NCBI GenBank assembly: GCA_024742275.1
Contig: JANSYS010000020.1
Coordinates: 1-64,000 of the forward strand
Direction of reading: 5' to 3'
From: Alphaproteobacteria bacterium
GTDB taxonomy: Bacteria > Pseudomonadota > Alphaproteobacteria > Thalassobaculales > Thalassobaculaceae
Length of the DNA: 64,000 bases
This document shows, piece after piece, positions 43,161 to 52,703 of the stretch. The position numbers were made by a program, and so were the translations under genes. Positions within the stretch are counted from its first letter, which is position 1, and every line of letters starts with the position of its first letter. The notes under the pieces were generated by a model that made no database searches, was not told the origin of the DNA, and worked only from the letters and a program-made list of their open reading frames with translations.

Positions 43161-45821
43161 TCAGCTCTGACCGCCGCCCCGGACCTGATTGAGGAAGCCC
43201 TCGACCTCGCGGTTCAGGACGGAGGAGTCCTCTGCCAGTACGTTGGCTGACGAGAGAACCTCTTCGGCTTGGTTGCCGGTGTCGTTGGCGACCGTGGACA
43301 CCATCTCGATCGTGCGGGTGACCTCGTCTGTACCGCTGGCCGCCTCCTGGCTGGATCTGGCGATCTCCTGGGTGGACGCGCCCTGCTCCTCGACGGCGCC
43401 GGCGATCGCGGTGACGTGGCTGTCGATCTCCCGGATCGCCTCGGAGACTTCGCGGATCGCCGTCACGGCGTCGGAGACGCCGTCCTGCACGGCCTTGATC
43501 TGCACCGTGATCTCCTCGGTCGCCTTGCCGGTCTGGCTGGCGAGCGACTTGACCTCGGACGCCACCACCGCGAATCCCTTGCCCGCTTCGCCCGCTCGCG
43601 CCGCCTCGATGGTAGCGTTGAGCGCGAGAAGGTTGGTCTGCTCGGCGATGTCCTGGATCAGGGTGACGACGGTGCCGATGCGATTGGTCGCCTGTTCCAG
43701 GGTCTCCACGGTTCGGTTGGTCGCCTCGGCCTGGTCTGCCGCCTCGCGGGCCCGGGCCGAGCTTTCGCTGACCTTGTTGGAGATCTCCACGATCGAAGCG
43801 GAAAGCTCCTCCGCCGCGGCGGCGACCGTCTGCACGTTCGAGGATGTTTGCTGGGCGGCCCCAACGCCTGCGGTGGAGCGCTCGCGCACGTCGCCGGCAC
43901 CGGCTGCCATCTTCTGAGCCGTCTCGGCCATCCCGCGGGAGGCCGTGCCCAGCCGGTCGACGATGCCCTTGACCCGGCTCTCGAAAGAGTCGGCGAGCTC
44001 GACCCTCTGGCGCTGACGCTCTTCCGACGCACGGCGCTCGGACTCGAGCTGATCCGCCCGCAGCTTCTCCACTTCCCGGGCGTTGTCCCGGAAAATCTGA
44101 ACCGTTCCCGCCATGGCGCTGATCTCGTCGCTTCCTTTGGAGTCGACGTCGACATCGAGCTCGCCGTCGGCGAGCCGGCGCATCACGCCCGCGAGGTTCG
44201 TCAGACGCAGCACGACACCCCGCCAGACCACAACAATACCGATGACGAGGGCGGCGACGACGCTGGCGGCGGTGAGGGTGGCGATCAGCAGCCGGCTGTC
44301 GCCGATCGTGGCCTTGGCTGCGTCAGCCGTCGCCTTCGCCGAGGCGGTGGCCGACGCGACGAGATCGTCCACCGCGCTGCCGAAGGAGCTGGACACGTCT
44401 CTGGAGCGAACAAGGGAGGAGTTGGCGTCGGCCTCGGCCATGAGCATAGCGGCGCGCCGCTCGAAGACACCGTCGCCGTTGTTGGTCAGATCGAGAATGC
44501 TGGTGAGGCTTGGCACCAGGGCCGCCAACCGTTCGATCTCGGACGCCTGACCGCGCAGCTCCTCAAGGGTCGAGACCGCGGCCAGGAAAGATAGCTTGAT
44601 CGAGTCGAGATGGCTGATCGACTCGGCGCCGGCCGCGGCGCTCAATTTTCCAATGATCAGGTTGGCGGTCGCTGCCGCCTCGAGCATGAGCTGGAATTCC
44701 TTGAAGTCTTTCTGCACCAGCCCGCCGATGGTGTTGCGGGTACCGATCGCGAGGTCGCGCCCGGCAATGGCCATGCTCCTCTGGGCATCGGTGACCAGCG
44801 GCGTCAGGGCTTTGTCGAACGCCTCCGCGATTTGCGGCAAGGCGGCGTCCAGCTCCTCACGATCGCGCTGAACCTGTTCATACTGATCCGTGGTCAGCTC
44901 GACCCAGTTGATCTCCCGGCGGCGAATGTCGAAGGCGGAGTTCTCGCCGGTGCCACGTCCGATCAGCTCGAGCGTGGCTTCGCGGAAGCGGTTTCCGTTC
45001 TCGTTGTCCGGCGCGCTGGTGACCGAGAACTGCACCTCGGTAGCCAAGTCCTTGAACGCCTTTTCGTCCGCCTTGATGCGATCCAGATCGGAGGTATTGG
45101 CGACCCGTGCGAGGATGCCGAGCATCTTCTGTCCGTTGCTCGCCAGGATGAGGATGTCCTTCAGTTCCGTCAGATTGGTGCCCAGCAGCGTTCCGATTGT
45201 CGAGGATGTCTGCTGAATGGCATCATCGCCGGTCTTCACCATCCGATCGCTGGCGTCGTCGATCATCGGCTGAACGTCTTCCTGGAACTGGGTGTTGACG
45301 TTCGCTACGGTTTGGATGGCCTCGCCCAGCGCGTCCCTTGCGGCAACCCGGCGAGCAACCGCGGAGTCGAGGTCCGCCATGGCCTGGGAAAGAGTCGAGG
45401 CGAGTTCCGTCAGTGCCGATGTGTCCGCACCGGTGCTGCGAAGACTATCCAGGTGGCGCTGCAGGTCCTCCTGCTTGGTGGCCAGCTCCTGGCGAATGGC
45501 TTCGCGCTCTTGCTCCGTTTTGGCTGAAACGAGGCTTGGCGCGGCGGCGGCCACTTCAGAGCTGTTGACGGCGAGTTGCAGGCTGCTCGCGACCGCGGGC
45601 ATCGCTTCGTCGGTCACCGTCGTCAGAGTGCTCTCGACGTTGGAGAAGGCGAACCATGCAACTCCTGCGGTTAGGACCGTCAGCAGGGTCGTCGCGGCAA
45701 AGGCTGTTCCAAGCCGGCCCGCTATTCCAAAGCCGCTGGATCTGTTGGCTGCCGTTCCGGCTTCCGCTGTCGCCATCGAAATACTTGAGCTTTCGAGCTG
45801 GGCCGTTTGCGTAACGGACAT
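43161..45821 (-). CDS. Methyl-accepting chemotaxis protein with large periplasmic sensor
   Basis: 886 aa. A first membrane helix ([20 protein letters not shown]) at about 33-52, then roughly 460 residues of helical periplasmic sensor, then a second helix ([20 protein letters not shown]) and a HAMP domain ([20 protein letters not shown]). The cytoplasmic hairpin tip [40 protein letters not shown] is almost the consensus that binds CheA and CheW. The sensor is far longer than the common 150-aa four-helix type and holds two similar helical halves; the ligand is unknown. No CheW-binding pentapeptide end is seen. A single gene between terminator and divergent TPR gene. Confidence 0.92.
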   Translation of the reverse strand: MSVTQTAQLESSSISMATAEAGTAANRSSGFGIAGRLGTAFAATTLLTVLTAGVAWFAFSNVESTLTTVTDEAMPAVASSLQLAVNSSEVAAAAPSLVSAKTEQEREAIRQELATKQEDLQRHLDSLRSTGADTSALTELASTLSQAMADLDSAVARRVAARDALGEAIQTVANVNTQFQEDVQPMIDDASDRMVKTGDDAIQQTSSTIGTLLGTNLTELKDILILASNGQKMLGILARVANTSDLDRIKADEKAFKDLATEVQFSVTSAPDNENGNRFREATLELIGRGTGENSAFDIRRREINWVELTTDQYEQVQRDREELDAALPQIAEAFDKALTPLVTDAQRSMAIAGRDLAIGTRNTIGGLVQKDFKEFQLMLEAAATANLIIGKLSAAAGAESISHLDSIKLSFLAAVSTLEELRGQASEIERLAALVPSLTSILDLTNNGDGVFERRAAMLMAEADANSSLVRSRDVSSSFGSAVDDLVASATASAKATADAAKATIGDSRLLIATLTAASVVAALVIGIVVVWRGVVLRLTNLAGVMRRLADGELDVDVDSKGSDEISAMAGTVQIFRDNAREVEKLRADQLESERRASEERQRQRVELADSFESRVKGIVDRLGTASRGMAETAQKMAAGAGDVRERSTAGVGAAQQTSSNVQTVAAAAEELSASIVEISNKVSESSARAREAADQAEATNRTVETLEQATNRIGTVVTLIQDIAEQTNLLALNATIEAARAGEAGKGFAVVASEVKSLASQTGKATEEITVQIKAVQDGVSDAVTAIREVSEAIREIDSHVTAIAGAVEEQGASTQEIARSSQEAASGTDEVTRTIEMVSTVANDTGNQAEEVLSSANVLAEDSSVLNREVEGFLNQVRGGGQS

Positions 45822-45910
45822 AAATCAACTCCTGGTAAGAACGATCTCGGGAATAACCCTGGTTTAATAAAGCTAATAAAGGATTCCGTAGCAAAAGTGG
45901 GAGAACAATA

Positions 45911-46480
45911 ATGAATGGTATTTTTCATATATTTATTCGGATTTCTCCGATGCTCGCGTTGGTCGGCTGGTTGACTGTTCCGGCCGCCGCGGACCAGACC
46001 GATCCCCGGCTCGCCCCATTGTTCGATAAGTTGAAATCCGCCGAGGCGTTCTCGATTGCCCATGCAACAGAACGGCAGATTTGGGAGATCTGGCTGGAAT
46101 GGCCGGGTGGACCGGAAGTCTCGGACGCGATGGAGCGTGGTCTACGCGCGATGCGGGAGGCGAACCACGAGGCGGCTGTTGCCGCCTTCAGCGCTGCGGT
46201 CGGACTGGCGCCCAACTTCGCCGAGGCGTGGAACAAACGCGCGACGGTCCTCTACATGCAGGGCGAGTACGCCAAATCGATCGCCGACGTTCGGCAGACA
46301 TTGGCGTTGGAGCCGCGCCATTTCGGCGCGCTGGCAGGGTTGGGGCTGATCAATCTGCAACTCGATCGCAAGGCGGAAGCCCTCGAAGCTTTCGAGGCGG
46401 CGCTCGAGGTTCACCCGTATCTGCCGGTCCGTTTTCAGATCGATGCTTTGCGGGAAGCGGTGGCGGGGGAGAAGATCTGA
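45911..46480 (+). CDS. Secreted TPR-repeat protein
   Basis: 189 aa. An N-terminal signal (FIRISPMLALVGWLTVPAAA) leads to about 165 mature residues with three tetratricopeptide repeats from about residue 80: ALRAMREANHEAAVAAFSAA-like, EAWNKRATVLYMQGEYAKSI, HFGALAGLGLINLQLDRKAE. GGGAGAA lies 7 bases before the ATG. Periplasmic proteins of this size act as scaffolds; the partner is unknown. Divergent from the chemotaxis gene and convergent with the M48 gene (13 bp apart). Confidence 0.82.
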   Translation: MNGIFHIFIRISPMLALVGWLTVPAAADQTDPRLAPLFDKLKSAEAFSIAHATERQIWEIWLEWPGGPEVSDAMERGLRAMREANHEAAVAAFSAAVGLAPNFAEAWNKRATVLYMQGEYAKSIADVRQTLALEPRHFGALAGLGLINLQLDRKAEALEAFEAALEVHPYLPVRFQIDALREAVAGEKI

Positions 46481-46493
46481 CGCGGACGACGCC

Positions 46494-47633
46494 TCAAGGG
46501 CACATTCGCTTCACCGCCGCCAGGTCTTCCTCCGTCAATCCTGGATCATCGCCGGTGTCGGCGACGGCGAACAGCTCCGCCCGATCGGCGGCGCCGGGAT
46601 GCGTCTCCATGAGGCTCAAAAGCGAACCGACGGCGTTGTCACGGCCCTCGCGCCGAAGTCGCTCGAAGAACGCCCGGCCGCCCTCCGCGCTGATGCCTGT
46701 GGCTGCGAGCAGGTCGAGGGCGGTGCGGTCGGCCCGGTCCTCCTGGTCCCGCGTGTAGGTGGCGTTGAGCAGGCTGCCGGTCAGGGTCGAGGCGATCGAG
46801 CCCGCCGCCTCCTGGCCGAACAGGACAGCCAGAACGAGGCTGACCCCTTCCTGTCGGATCCAGGCGGTCATCGGGTCGCGATGGATCACATGGGCGATTT
46901 CGTGGGCCATGACGGCCGCGATCTCCGACCCGTCCTCCGCCTCGCGGATCAGGCCATCGGTCAACACGACCCGGCCGCCGGGCAGGGCGAAGGCATTCAC
47001 CAGTTTCCAGTCGATCACGGTCAGCTGCGGTGGATTGATCTCCGCCGCCCGCGCGAGCCGGACATTGAGTGCCTCAAGCGCCTTTAGACCCTCCTGGCCG
47101 ACGCAGCGGCGGTGCGCCGCGGCCAGGGTCTGGATCACCGCATCGGAAGAGGCGGCGCCGGTATCGGCGGGCAGGAGCCGGGCGGCGAGGCCGCTCAAGG
47201 GCGCGAGCGCGAGCAAGGCGATGGCGAGCATCAGGCCGGTCAGCCCGATGGCCACGGCCGCACTCGGCCGTCGGGTCAGGCCGAAAACCTGACGGCCGGA
47301 CCGCCGCTCGTCGCCGGTCGCCCTGTCCCGGATCGCCCGGGCATGGTCGGCTCCGTCCGGCGTGAGCCGGGCGTCCTGGGCGTCGAGCATCGCGAAGACC
47401 ATGCTCTCTCCCGCCGACGCCGGCCGATAGACCTTGCTCCAGGGCCACAGGAGCGGGCACTGGGGTTCCGCGGCGCTCGGGTCGGCGGGCAGGATCCGCA
47501 GGCCCCGCGCCTCGACCAGGATCGCGACCCGATGGTCGACGCCGGTCACGCCGTCGAGCAGATGGGCGTTGCCGCGCGGGCCGGCGGGCGATGCATCCTC
47601 GGGGGATCTTTCTTCAGGCGATATCGAAGTCAC
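46494..47633 (-). CDS. M48-family metallopeptidase, membrane-anchored
   Basis: 379 aa. About 110 N-terminal residues are cytoplasmic, then a membrane helix (IGLTGLMLAIALLALAPLSG). The zinc site AAVMAHEIAHVIHRDPMTAW is HExxH, and NATYTRDQEDRADRTALDLL gives the third ligand glutamate (ExxAD). PPQLTVIDWKLVNAFALPGG, RVVLTDGLIREA are the usual strands. It resembles BepA/Oma1-like periplasmic quality-control proteases. It overlaps the upstream DUF898 gene by 20 bp, a pair seen in many alphaproteobacteria, so they are co-expressed and probably work together at the membrane. Confidence 0.88.
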   Translation of the reverse strand: MTSISPEERSPEDASPAGPRGNAHLLDGVTGVDHRVAILVEARGLRILPADPSAAEPQCPLLWPWSKVYRPASAGESMVFAMLDAQDARLTPDGADHARAIRDRATGDERRSGRQVFGLTRRPSAAVAIGLTGLMLAIALLALAPLSGLAARLLPADTGAASSDAVIQTLAAAHRRCVGQEGLKALEALNVRLARAAEINPPQLTVIDWKLVNAFALPGGRVVLTDGLIREAEDGSEIAAVMAHEIAHVIHRDPMTAWIRQEGVSLVLAVLFGQEAAGSIASTLTGSLLNATYTRDQEDRADRTALDLLAATGISAEGGRAFFERLRREGRDNAVGSLLSLMETHPGAADRAELFAVADTGDDPGLTEEDLAAVKRMCP

Positions 47634-48738
47634 CGGCCAATCCCTCTCCGCCGACCGAGCTCTCGTCCTCGCCGACCTGACGCAGGTCGGCCGGGTCCGG
47701 CATGTCGTACACGACCACGTTGGCCGCTAGATACCGGATCTTGCGCTCCCAGGTGACCGGCGCGAGCAGACCGACCGAGAAGATCAGGATCAGCCAGTTG
47801 CCAAGGGTCAGCCACGTATAACCGATCGCCTTACCGGTGAACGCGACGCGAACGGGTCCGACGCTGGAGGCTTTGCTGACGAATCGCCAGAAGGCGACAC
47901 GGTAGACGCACAGAAGATGAATCCCGAGAACCGTCACCAGGAAAACGACTACGAACGTGCCGACCACGCTCTGGGAGCCGGTGTCCAGACCCAGCCCGGA
48001 GAACGCTGTCCTGGTGAAGAAGTACACGGCGGCACCCACGATGGCCGCGCCATAGACCAGCCAGATCGCGAACCAGATGCCCAGCAGCCGCAGTGTTCCG
48101 CCCACGTATCGGCCGCGCAGGCCCCCCAGGTTCAAGGCGCCGATCACCATCTGAGCGCGATACAGATCGACGATCGGCTTCAGGAGCCAGCCGGACAGGA
48201 TGATCATAAGCGCCGAGGCCACGGCGACTTGCAGGTATTTCGACGCGGACAGTTCGATCCGTCCCCGGATGCCACGCCACCGGGTCCGCGAGATCCGGTA
48301 GCGCCAGCTCAGGAAACGCCCCATCTCGATCAGCATGAGAATGACCATCGCATAGCCGAAACCGAGAATATCCAGCGTGTTCGGATCGGTGGCCGAGGCA
48401 CTCCTCTCCACCATCAGCTCGATCAGCATATAGATGATGCCGAGCGGCAGCAGGACGATCAGGAACACCCGCAAGAAGCCGAGAAAGATCTCCAGCCCGG
48501 TGCCGGTGTATTCCAGCGGCTGACCCGCGAGGCGGATGCGCCGCCATAGGATCTGCCGCATCTTGGTGATCGCCCAGAACCGGTAGAGGCCCAGGGTCAG
48601 GATCATCAGCCCGACATTGAGCAGGTGCCGGCGGATGAGCGGCCACGTTCCTCCCTCCGCATACTCGATCTCTGAGCCGGGGACTGCGGCCGACCCGCGT
48701 TGAGCTGCGGCCGGGTCGAACTGCGGGACGGACAACAC
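47614..48738 (-). CDS. DUF898 (YjgN-like) membrane protein
   Basis: 374 aa from the GTG at 48738 (or 399 from an ATG at 48813). After a soluble N-terminus comes EYAEGGTWPLIRRHLLNVGL, MILTLGLYRFWAITKMRQIL, the family hallmark, then about six further membrane helices (FLIVLLPLGIIYMLIELMV, IWLVYGAAIVGAAVYFFT). RISRTRWRGIRGRIELSASK and LNLGGLRGRYVGGTLRLL are typical loops. Function unknown. It is translationally coupled with the M48 protease. The GTG is chosen because the conserved part starts soon after; a GAGG lies only 2 bases upstream, so the start remains uncertain. Divergent from dihydroorotase. Confidence 0.82.
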   Translation of the reverse strand: MLSVPQFDPAAAQRGSAAVPGSEIEYAEGGTWPLIRRHLLNVGLMILTLGLYRFWAITKMRQILWRRIRLAGQPLEYTGTGLEIFLGFLRVFLIVLLPLGIIYMLIELMVERSASATDPNTLDILGFGYAMVILMLIEMGRFLSWRYRISRTRWRGIRGRIELSASKYLQVAVASALMIILSGWLLKPIVDLYRAQMVIGALNLGGLRGRYVGGTLRLLGIWFAIWLVYGAAIVGAAVYFFTRTAFSGLGLDTGSQSVVGTFVVVFLVTVLGIHLLCVYRVAFWRFVSKASSVGPVRVAFTGKAIGYTWLTLGNWLILIFSVGLLAPVTWERKIRYLAANVVVYDMPDPADLRQVGEDESSVGGEGLAGDFDIA

Positions 48739-48896
48739 GGTCCTCGGGGTGGGATGACAGACGACCGGACTATCGCAGGTTGCGCCGCCCGGCTCCACCG
48801 CCACAATTCGCATCCGACGCGACCGGTCGGAGTCCGTGACCGGTTGCCGCGCGCCGTCACCCGGCTATGCTGGCGCCGTCACGAGCGGAGGCAGGT

Positions 48897-50234
48897 ATGG
48901 CGCGATACGATCTGGTGGTGCGGGGCGGGGAGGTGTTCACCCCGTCGGGTTTGGAACGTGTGGATCTCGGCGTGTCCGGCGGCAAGATCGTGGCGATCGG
49001 CGATCTGGCGACGGCGGATGCGGGCACCGCGATCGACGCGTCCGGCCTGACCGTGCTGCCCGGCGTGATCGATACCCAGGTCCATTTCCGCGAGCCGGGT
49101 CTCGAGCACAAGGAGGACATCCACCACGGCACCCGCGCTGCGGCCAAGGGTGGCGTGACGTCGATTTTCGAGATGCCCAACACCTCGCCGCTGACCCTGA
49201 CCGAGGTCGAACTGAACGACAAGCTGGCCCGATCCAAGGGGCGAGCATGGTGCGACCACGCCTACTTCGTCGGTGCGACTGAGGAAAACCTGCACCTGCT
49301 GGAGGGACTCGAGCGCCAGCCGGGCTGCGCCGGTGTGAAGGTGTTCATGGGCTCGTCCACGGGGTCGCTGCTGGTTGAGAAGGACGAACTGCTGGCCAAG
49401 GTCCTTGCGGCCGGACGGCGCCGGGTGGCGGTTCACGCCGAGGACGAGGACATGCTGCGGGAGCGTCAGCACATCGCCAAGGAGGCGGCCCACCCGCGCG
49501 CCCATCCGGTCTGGCGCTCGCCCGAGTGCGCGCTCAAAGCCACCCAACGGATCGTGCGCCTGGGCCGTGCCGCTGGGCGGCCGGTCCATGTGCTGCACAT
49601 CACCTCGGCCGAGGAGATGGCATTCCTGGCCGAGAACAAGGACGTGGCGACGGTCGAAACGACGCTGAACCACCTGACGATGGCGGCGCCCGAGTGCTAC
49701 GAGCGGCTCGGCAGCCTGGCGCAGATGAACCCGCCGGTGCGCGAGCAGCATCATCAGGACGCCCTGTGGCGGGCGATCACCGACGGCACGGTCGACGTGA
49801 TCGGTTCCGACCACGCGCCGCATACCCTTGAGGAGAAGCAGCGCCCCTATCCGTCGAGCCCCTCGGGCATGCCGGGGGTGCAGACCCTCCTGCCGTTGCT
49901 GCTCGACCACATGAACGCCGGCAGACTTTCGCTGGCAAGGCTTGTCGATCTCACGTCGGCCGGGCCGCACCGGATCTTCGGCATCGCCGGCAAGGGCCGG
50001 ATCGCCAAGGGTTGGGACGCGGATCTGACGCTGGTCGACCTGAAGGCGAAGCGCGAGATCACCAACAAGTGGATCGCCAGCAAGTGCGGCTGGACGCCGT
50101 TCGACGGGAAGACGGTGACCGGCTGGCCCATCGCGACCCTGGTGCGCGGCAACGTGGTGATGCGCGACGACGAGTTGATCGGCGACGCGGTCGGCGAGCC
50201 GGTCCGCTTCTGGTCGACCCTGCGCGGGAGCTGA
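48897..50234 (+). CDS. pyrC: Dihydroorotase (amidohydrolase family)
   Basis: 445 aa. TVLPGVIDTQVHFREPGLEH carries the HxH metal pair; KVFMGSSTGSLLVEKDEL holds the carboxylated lysine; RVAVHAEDEDML and PVHVLHITSAEEM give metal histidines; DVIGSDHAPHTLEEKQRPYP has the catalytic aspartate. It closes carbamoyl-aspartate to dihydroorotate in pyrimidine synthesis. The size is that of class I enzymes. The ATG at 48897 has GGAGG 5 to 6 bases upstream. No other pyr genes lie in the window. The wording is closest to dihydroorotase, but other cyclic amidases (allantoinase) are possible. Confidence 0.87.
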   Translation: MARYDLVVRGGEVFTPSGLERVDLGVSGGKIVAIGDLATADAGTAIDASGLTVLPGVIDTQVHFREPGLEHKEDIHHGTRAAAKGGVTSIFEMPNTSPLTLTEVELNDKLARSKGRAWCDHAYFVGATEENLHLLEGLERQPGCAGVKVFMGSSTGSLLVEKDELLAKVLAAGRRRVAVHAEDEDMLRERQHIAKEAAHPRAHPVWRSPECALKATQRIVRLGRAAGRPVHVLHITSAEEMAFLAENKDVATVETTLNHLTMAAPECYERLGSLAQMNPPVREQHHQDALWRAITDGTVDVIGSDHAPHTLEEKQRPYPSSPSGMPGVQTLLPLLLDHMNAGRLSLARLVDLTSAGPHRIFGIAGKGRIAKGWDADLTLVDLKAKREITNKWIASKCGWTPFDGKTVTGWPIATLVRGNVVMRDDELIGDAVGEPVRFWSTLRGS

Positions 50235-50252
50235 GCGGAAGGAAGACTGCTC

Positions 50253-52136
50253 CTAGGTCTGGCGGACGATCCGGTCGATCAGATCGTCCGCCCCGTCGTT
50301 GCGGCCGAACAGTCGGCCCGCGCCGTTCTCGATCCGCCGGCGCACGTCTTCGGCGCGCTCGGGGTCCGTCGCCAGGGAGGCGACGAGATCGATGTAGGCG
50401 TCGCTGGTCGAGGCTACAGTTTCCGTCACGCCTGCCTCTCGCAACAGGGCCGCCGTCTGGCGTCCCCGGTAGAACGCGCCCTGCCGGGTGACGATCGGCG
50501 CGCCGACGGCGAGCGCGGAGAGCGAACTGTCTCCGCCGGAGAAATACCAGGTGTCGAGAACGACATCCGCTCCTCTCAGCCAGCCGAGGTAGTGCGGCAG
50601 TTGCATGCGCGGCAGGAACCTGACCCGCCGGTCGACGTCGATTCCGGCAGTAGCCAGACGGCGCCGGAACCGATCGGTCAAGGGTTTTAAGCCGATGGGC
50701 AGATCGACGAAGTACAGCAGGGCGTCCGGAACGCGGGCCAGAATTTCCTGAAAGGCTGCATCCATGTCCGGGTGGATCTTGAACAGGGATTGGACGCAGA
50801 GCAGGGCGGGACGCGACAGGTCGCGATCCGGCGCAGGCAGCGTGGCCGGATCCGGCCCGGACCGAACATACCCGAGAGGCCAGAAAGGCGCGTGGATCAA
50901 CGGCTCCGTATAGTGCGCCGCACAGTCCTCGGGTTCGAAGATCGGGGACGTGACGTAGCCGTCGAGCCCCCGGATCCCGGTCGTGACCGGGTGCCCGGAG
51001 AGGGCGATCCGGCGCGCCGCGAGGTCGGTATGGGCGAGGGCGGCGGATAACGGCTCCATGCCGATATCGGCGAAGATGAGAACACTCAGACGCATCTCTC
51101 GGATCTGCGCCGCCGCGCGCGGGTAGTCGCTTGAAACCGGGGCGACCGCTGCACCGAGGCTTTCAAGATGGCGCCGGGCCTCTGGCGGGATCGAGGCTGT
51201 CGGGATGGCGATCGCCTCCAGATCCGGCCGAGCCGCCATGGCCCTTATCAGCCCCTGCGTGTAGCGCAGGACCGTGTGCGCATTGAAAAAGCTCGAGAAG
51301 ATGCCGACCCTGGCCCGACCGCCCTGACCGGCGCCTTCCCCGGACGCACTCGCTTGGCGCGGCTCCAGAAAGGCCGGTGTCGCCGCCCGCAGAAGATCGT
51401 TGAAGCGTTCCGCCAGCGGCCGGTCGTCCAGGCCATGGAATGCCAGATAGAACGGAACGCGCCCGAGCTGGTTTACGGGTTCTTCGAGCCGAAGGCGGCC
51501 TTCTCCGGCCCGGTCCAAGGCGTCCGACAGCCGTTGTCGCGCCTCCGCGATCTGGTCGCGATCTACCGGGATCGGCGGCAGCATCAGGCCCGATTTGAGG
51601 TCCGCGAGCGGATCGTATTCGCTGGTCTGCCGCGCCGCCCGGTCGGCCAGCGGCCAGGCCGTCTCCACGTCGCCGAGACGTGCTAGAATTTCCGCATGGG
51701 CCGTTGTGCCGGTGCCATCGCCTGAGAGGTGTCGACCCAGGCGGGCGACGCGCTCTGCCGCGGGAAGATCGCCGAGCTGCTCCTTGCGTCCCCGAAGCCA
51801 TGCCCAGGCGGCGGCATGAGCCGGGTCGCAGAGAACGGATCTCCTGAACGCCTGCTCAGCTTCTGCAAACTGTTCGTTGGACAGGAGGACTTCCGCCAGC
51901 CCCTGCTGGTAGCTCGGATTGAGTGGCGCTATGCGCACGGCCAGCCTGGCATGGGGGAGAGCGGCCTCGACCTGCTGCGTCGACCGCAGGATCATGCTCA
52001 GGAGGAAATGGGACGGCGCATTGCCGGGATCGCGGGCGATCACCGCCGTGTAGATCCGTGTCGCGGCGGTGAGGTTTCCCTGTCGGTGGGCGTCGAGGGC
52101 GTTCCGAAAGAGGGCGGTGGTCTCAACGATGGTCAT
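50253..52136 (-). CDS. TPR protein with GT41-like (O-GlcNAc transferase/SPINDLY-type) glycosyltransferase domain
   Basis: 627 aa. TPR helices fill about residues 1-160 (FRNALDAHRQGNLTAATRIY, FAEAEQAFRRSVLCDPAHAA). The C-terminal half has VGIFSSFFNAHTVLRYTQGL, LSVLIFADIGMEPLSAALAH, RRIALSGHPVTTGIRGLDGY and DTWYFSGGDSSLSALAVGAP, the two-Rossmann GT41 pattern with the nucleotide-sugar loop. Bacterial relatives glycosylate proteins such as flagellins or adhesins, or secreted factors. No signal peptide, so it acts in the cytoplasm. It is a single gene; the protein substrate is not evident nearby. Confidence 0.85.
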   Translation of the reverse strand: MTIVETTALFRNALDAHRQGNLTAATRIYTAVIARDPGNAPSHFLLSMILRSTQQVEAALPHARLAVRIAPLNPSYQQGLAEVLLSNEQFAEAEQAFRRSVLCDPAHAAAWAWLRGRKEQLGDLPAAERVARLGRHLSGDGTGTTAHAEILARLGDVETAWPLADRAARQTSEYDPLADLKSGLMLPPIPVDRDQIAEARQRLSDALDRAGEGRLRLEEPVNQLGRVPFYLAFHGLDDRPLAERFNDLLRAATPAFLEPRQASASGEGAGQGGRARVGIFSSFFNAHTVLRYTQGLIRAMAARPDLEAIAIPTASIPPEARRHLESLGAAVAPVSSDYPRAAAQIREMRLSVLIFADIGMEPLSAALAHTDLAARRIALSGHPVTTGIRGLDGYVTSPIFEPEDCAAHYTEPLIHAPFWPLGYVRSGPDPATLPAPDRDLSRPALLCVQSLFKIHPDMDAAFQEILARVPDALLYFVDLPIGLKPLTDRFRRRLATAGIDVDRRVRFLPRMQLPHYLGWLRGADVVLDTWYFSGGDSSLSALAVGAPIVTRQGAFYRGRQTAALLREAGVTETVASTSDAYIDLVASLATDPERAEDVRRRIENGAGRLFGRNDGADDLIDRIVRQT

Positions 52137-52332
52137 GGGTTGGGAGATCCATCGCCGCTGTTTGAAGGGGCCCTGCCGAACGGCCGGCTCTCAGCGACCG
52201 GCCGAACCGTCGACCCTGCCAGTTTGCAGACTTCGCCGCTCCACGCAATTCGTATGGGCAGATCTAGCTTTCCGTTTGACGGCGCGGTGCCGACGGGTCT
52301 GCGCAGGAAGGTCCGCCCGTCCCGCGTGGACT

Positions 52333-52599
52333 CTATTTCTCGCGCTTGTCGCCGGTGACCATCGGTCCGACCTTGCCCGCCAGGATCGGAAACCGCACGC
52401 TGCCGTCCGAAGCATCGTAGATCCACTCCTCGATCGGTCCGGCCTTGTTCAACTCGTCGGGTTCGCCGAGCGCCGCGCGCAGGTCGTCGACGGTCGAAAC
52501 GTTCTCAGCCTTCTTCGCAATTTCGGCCTTGCTGTCCTGAAAGCAGGCCGAAAGCAGCAGGGCGGCGCCGAGCGCAAGGGCGGTGGCGAGGCGAGGCAT
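52333..52599 (-). CDS. Small lipoprotein
   Basis: 88 aa. LATALALGAALLLSAC is a lipoprotein signal with lipobox LSAC, cysteine at about 19. The mature 70 residues (FQDSKAEIAKKAENVSTVDD, LRAALGEPDELNKAGPIEEW, IYDASDGSVRFPILAGKVG) resemble the beta-rich fold of small outer-membrane assembly lipoproteins, with the LGEPDELN pattern reminiscent of BamE-like SmpA proteins, though this is weak. AGGAG lies 6 bases before the ATG at 52599. No gene is seen in 52137-52332. Confidence 0.75.
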   Translation of the reverse strand: MPRLATALALGAALLLSACFQDSKAEIAKKAENVSTVDDLRAALGEPDELNKAGPIEEWIYDASDGSVRFPILAGKVGPMVTGDKREK

Positions 52600-52703
52600 T
52601 GGAGGCTCCTGAAAGCGGTGTCGGAAACGGAAGTCTAGCCGAATTCGGCGGCAGGGTATTGCGGCAGGGTATAGCGGCAGGGTTTGGAGCGGCCTGAACC
52701 TCG

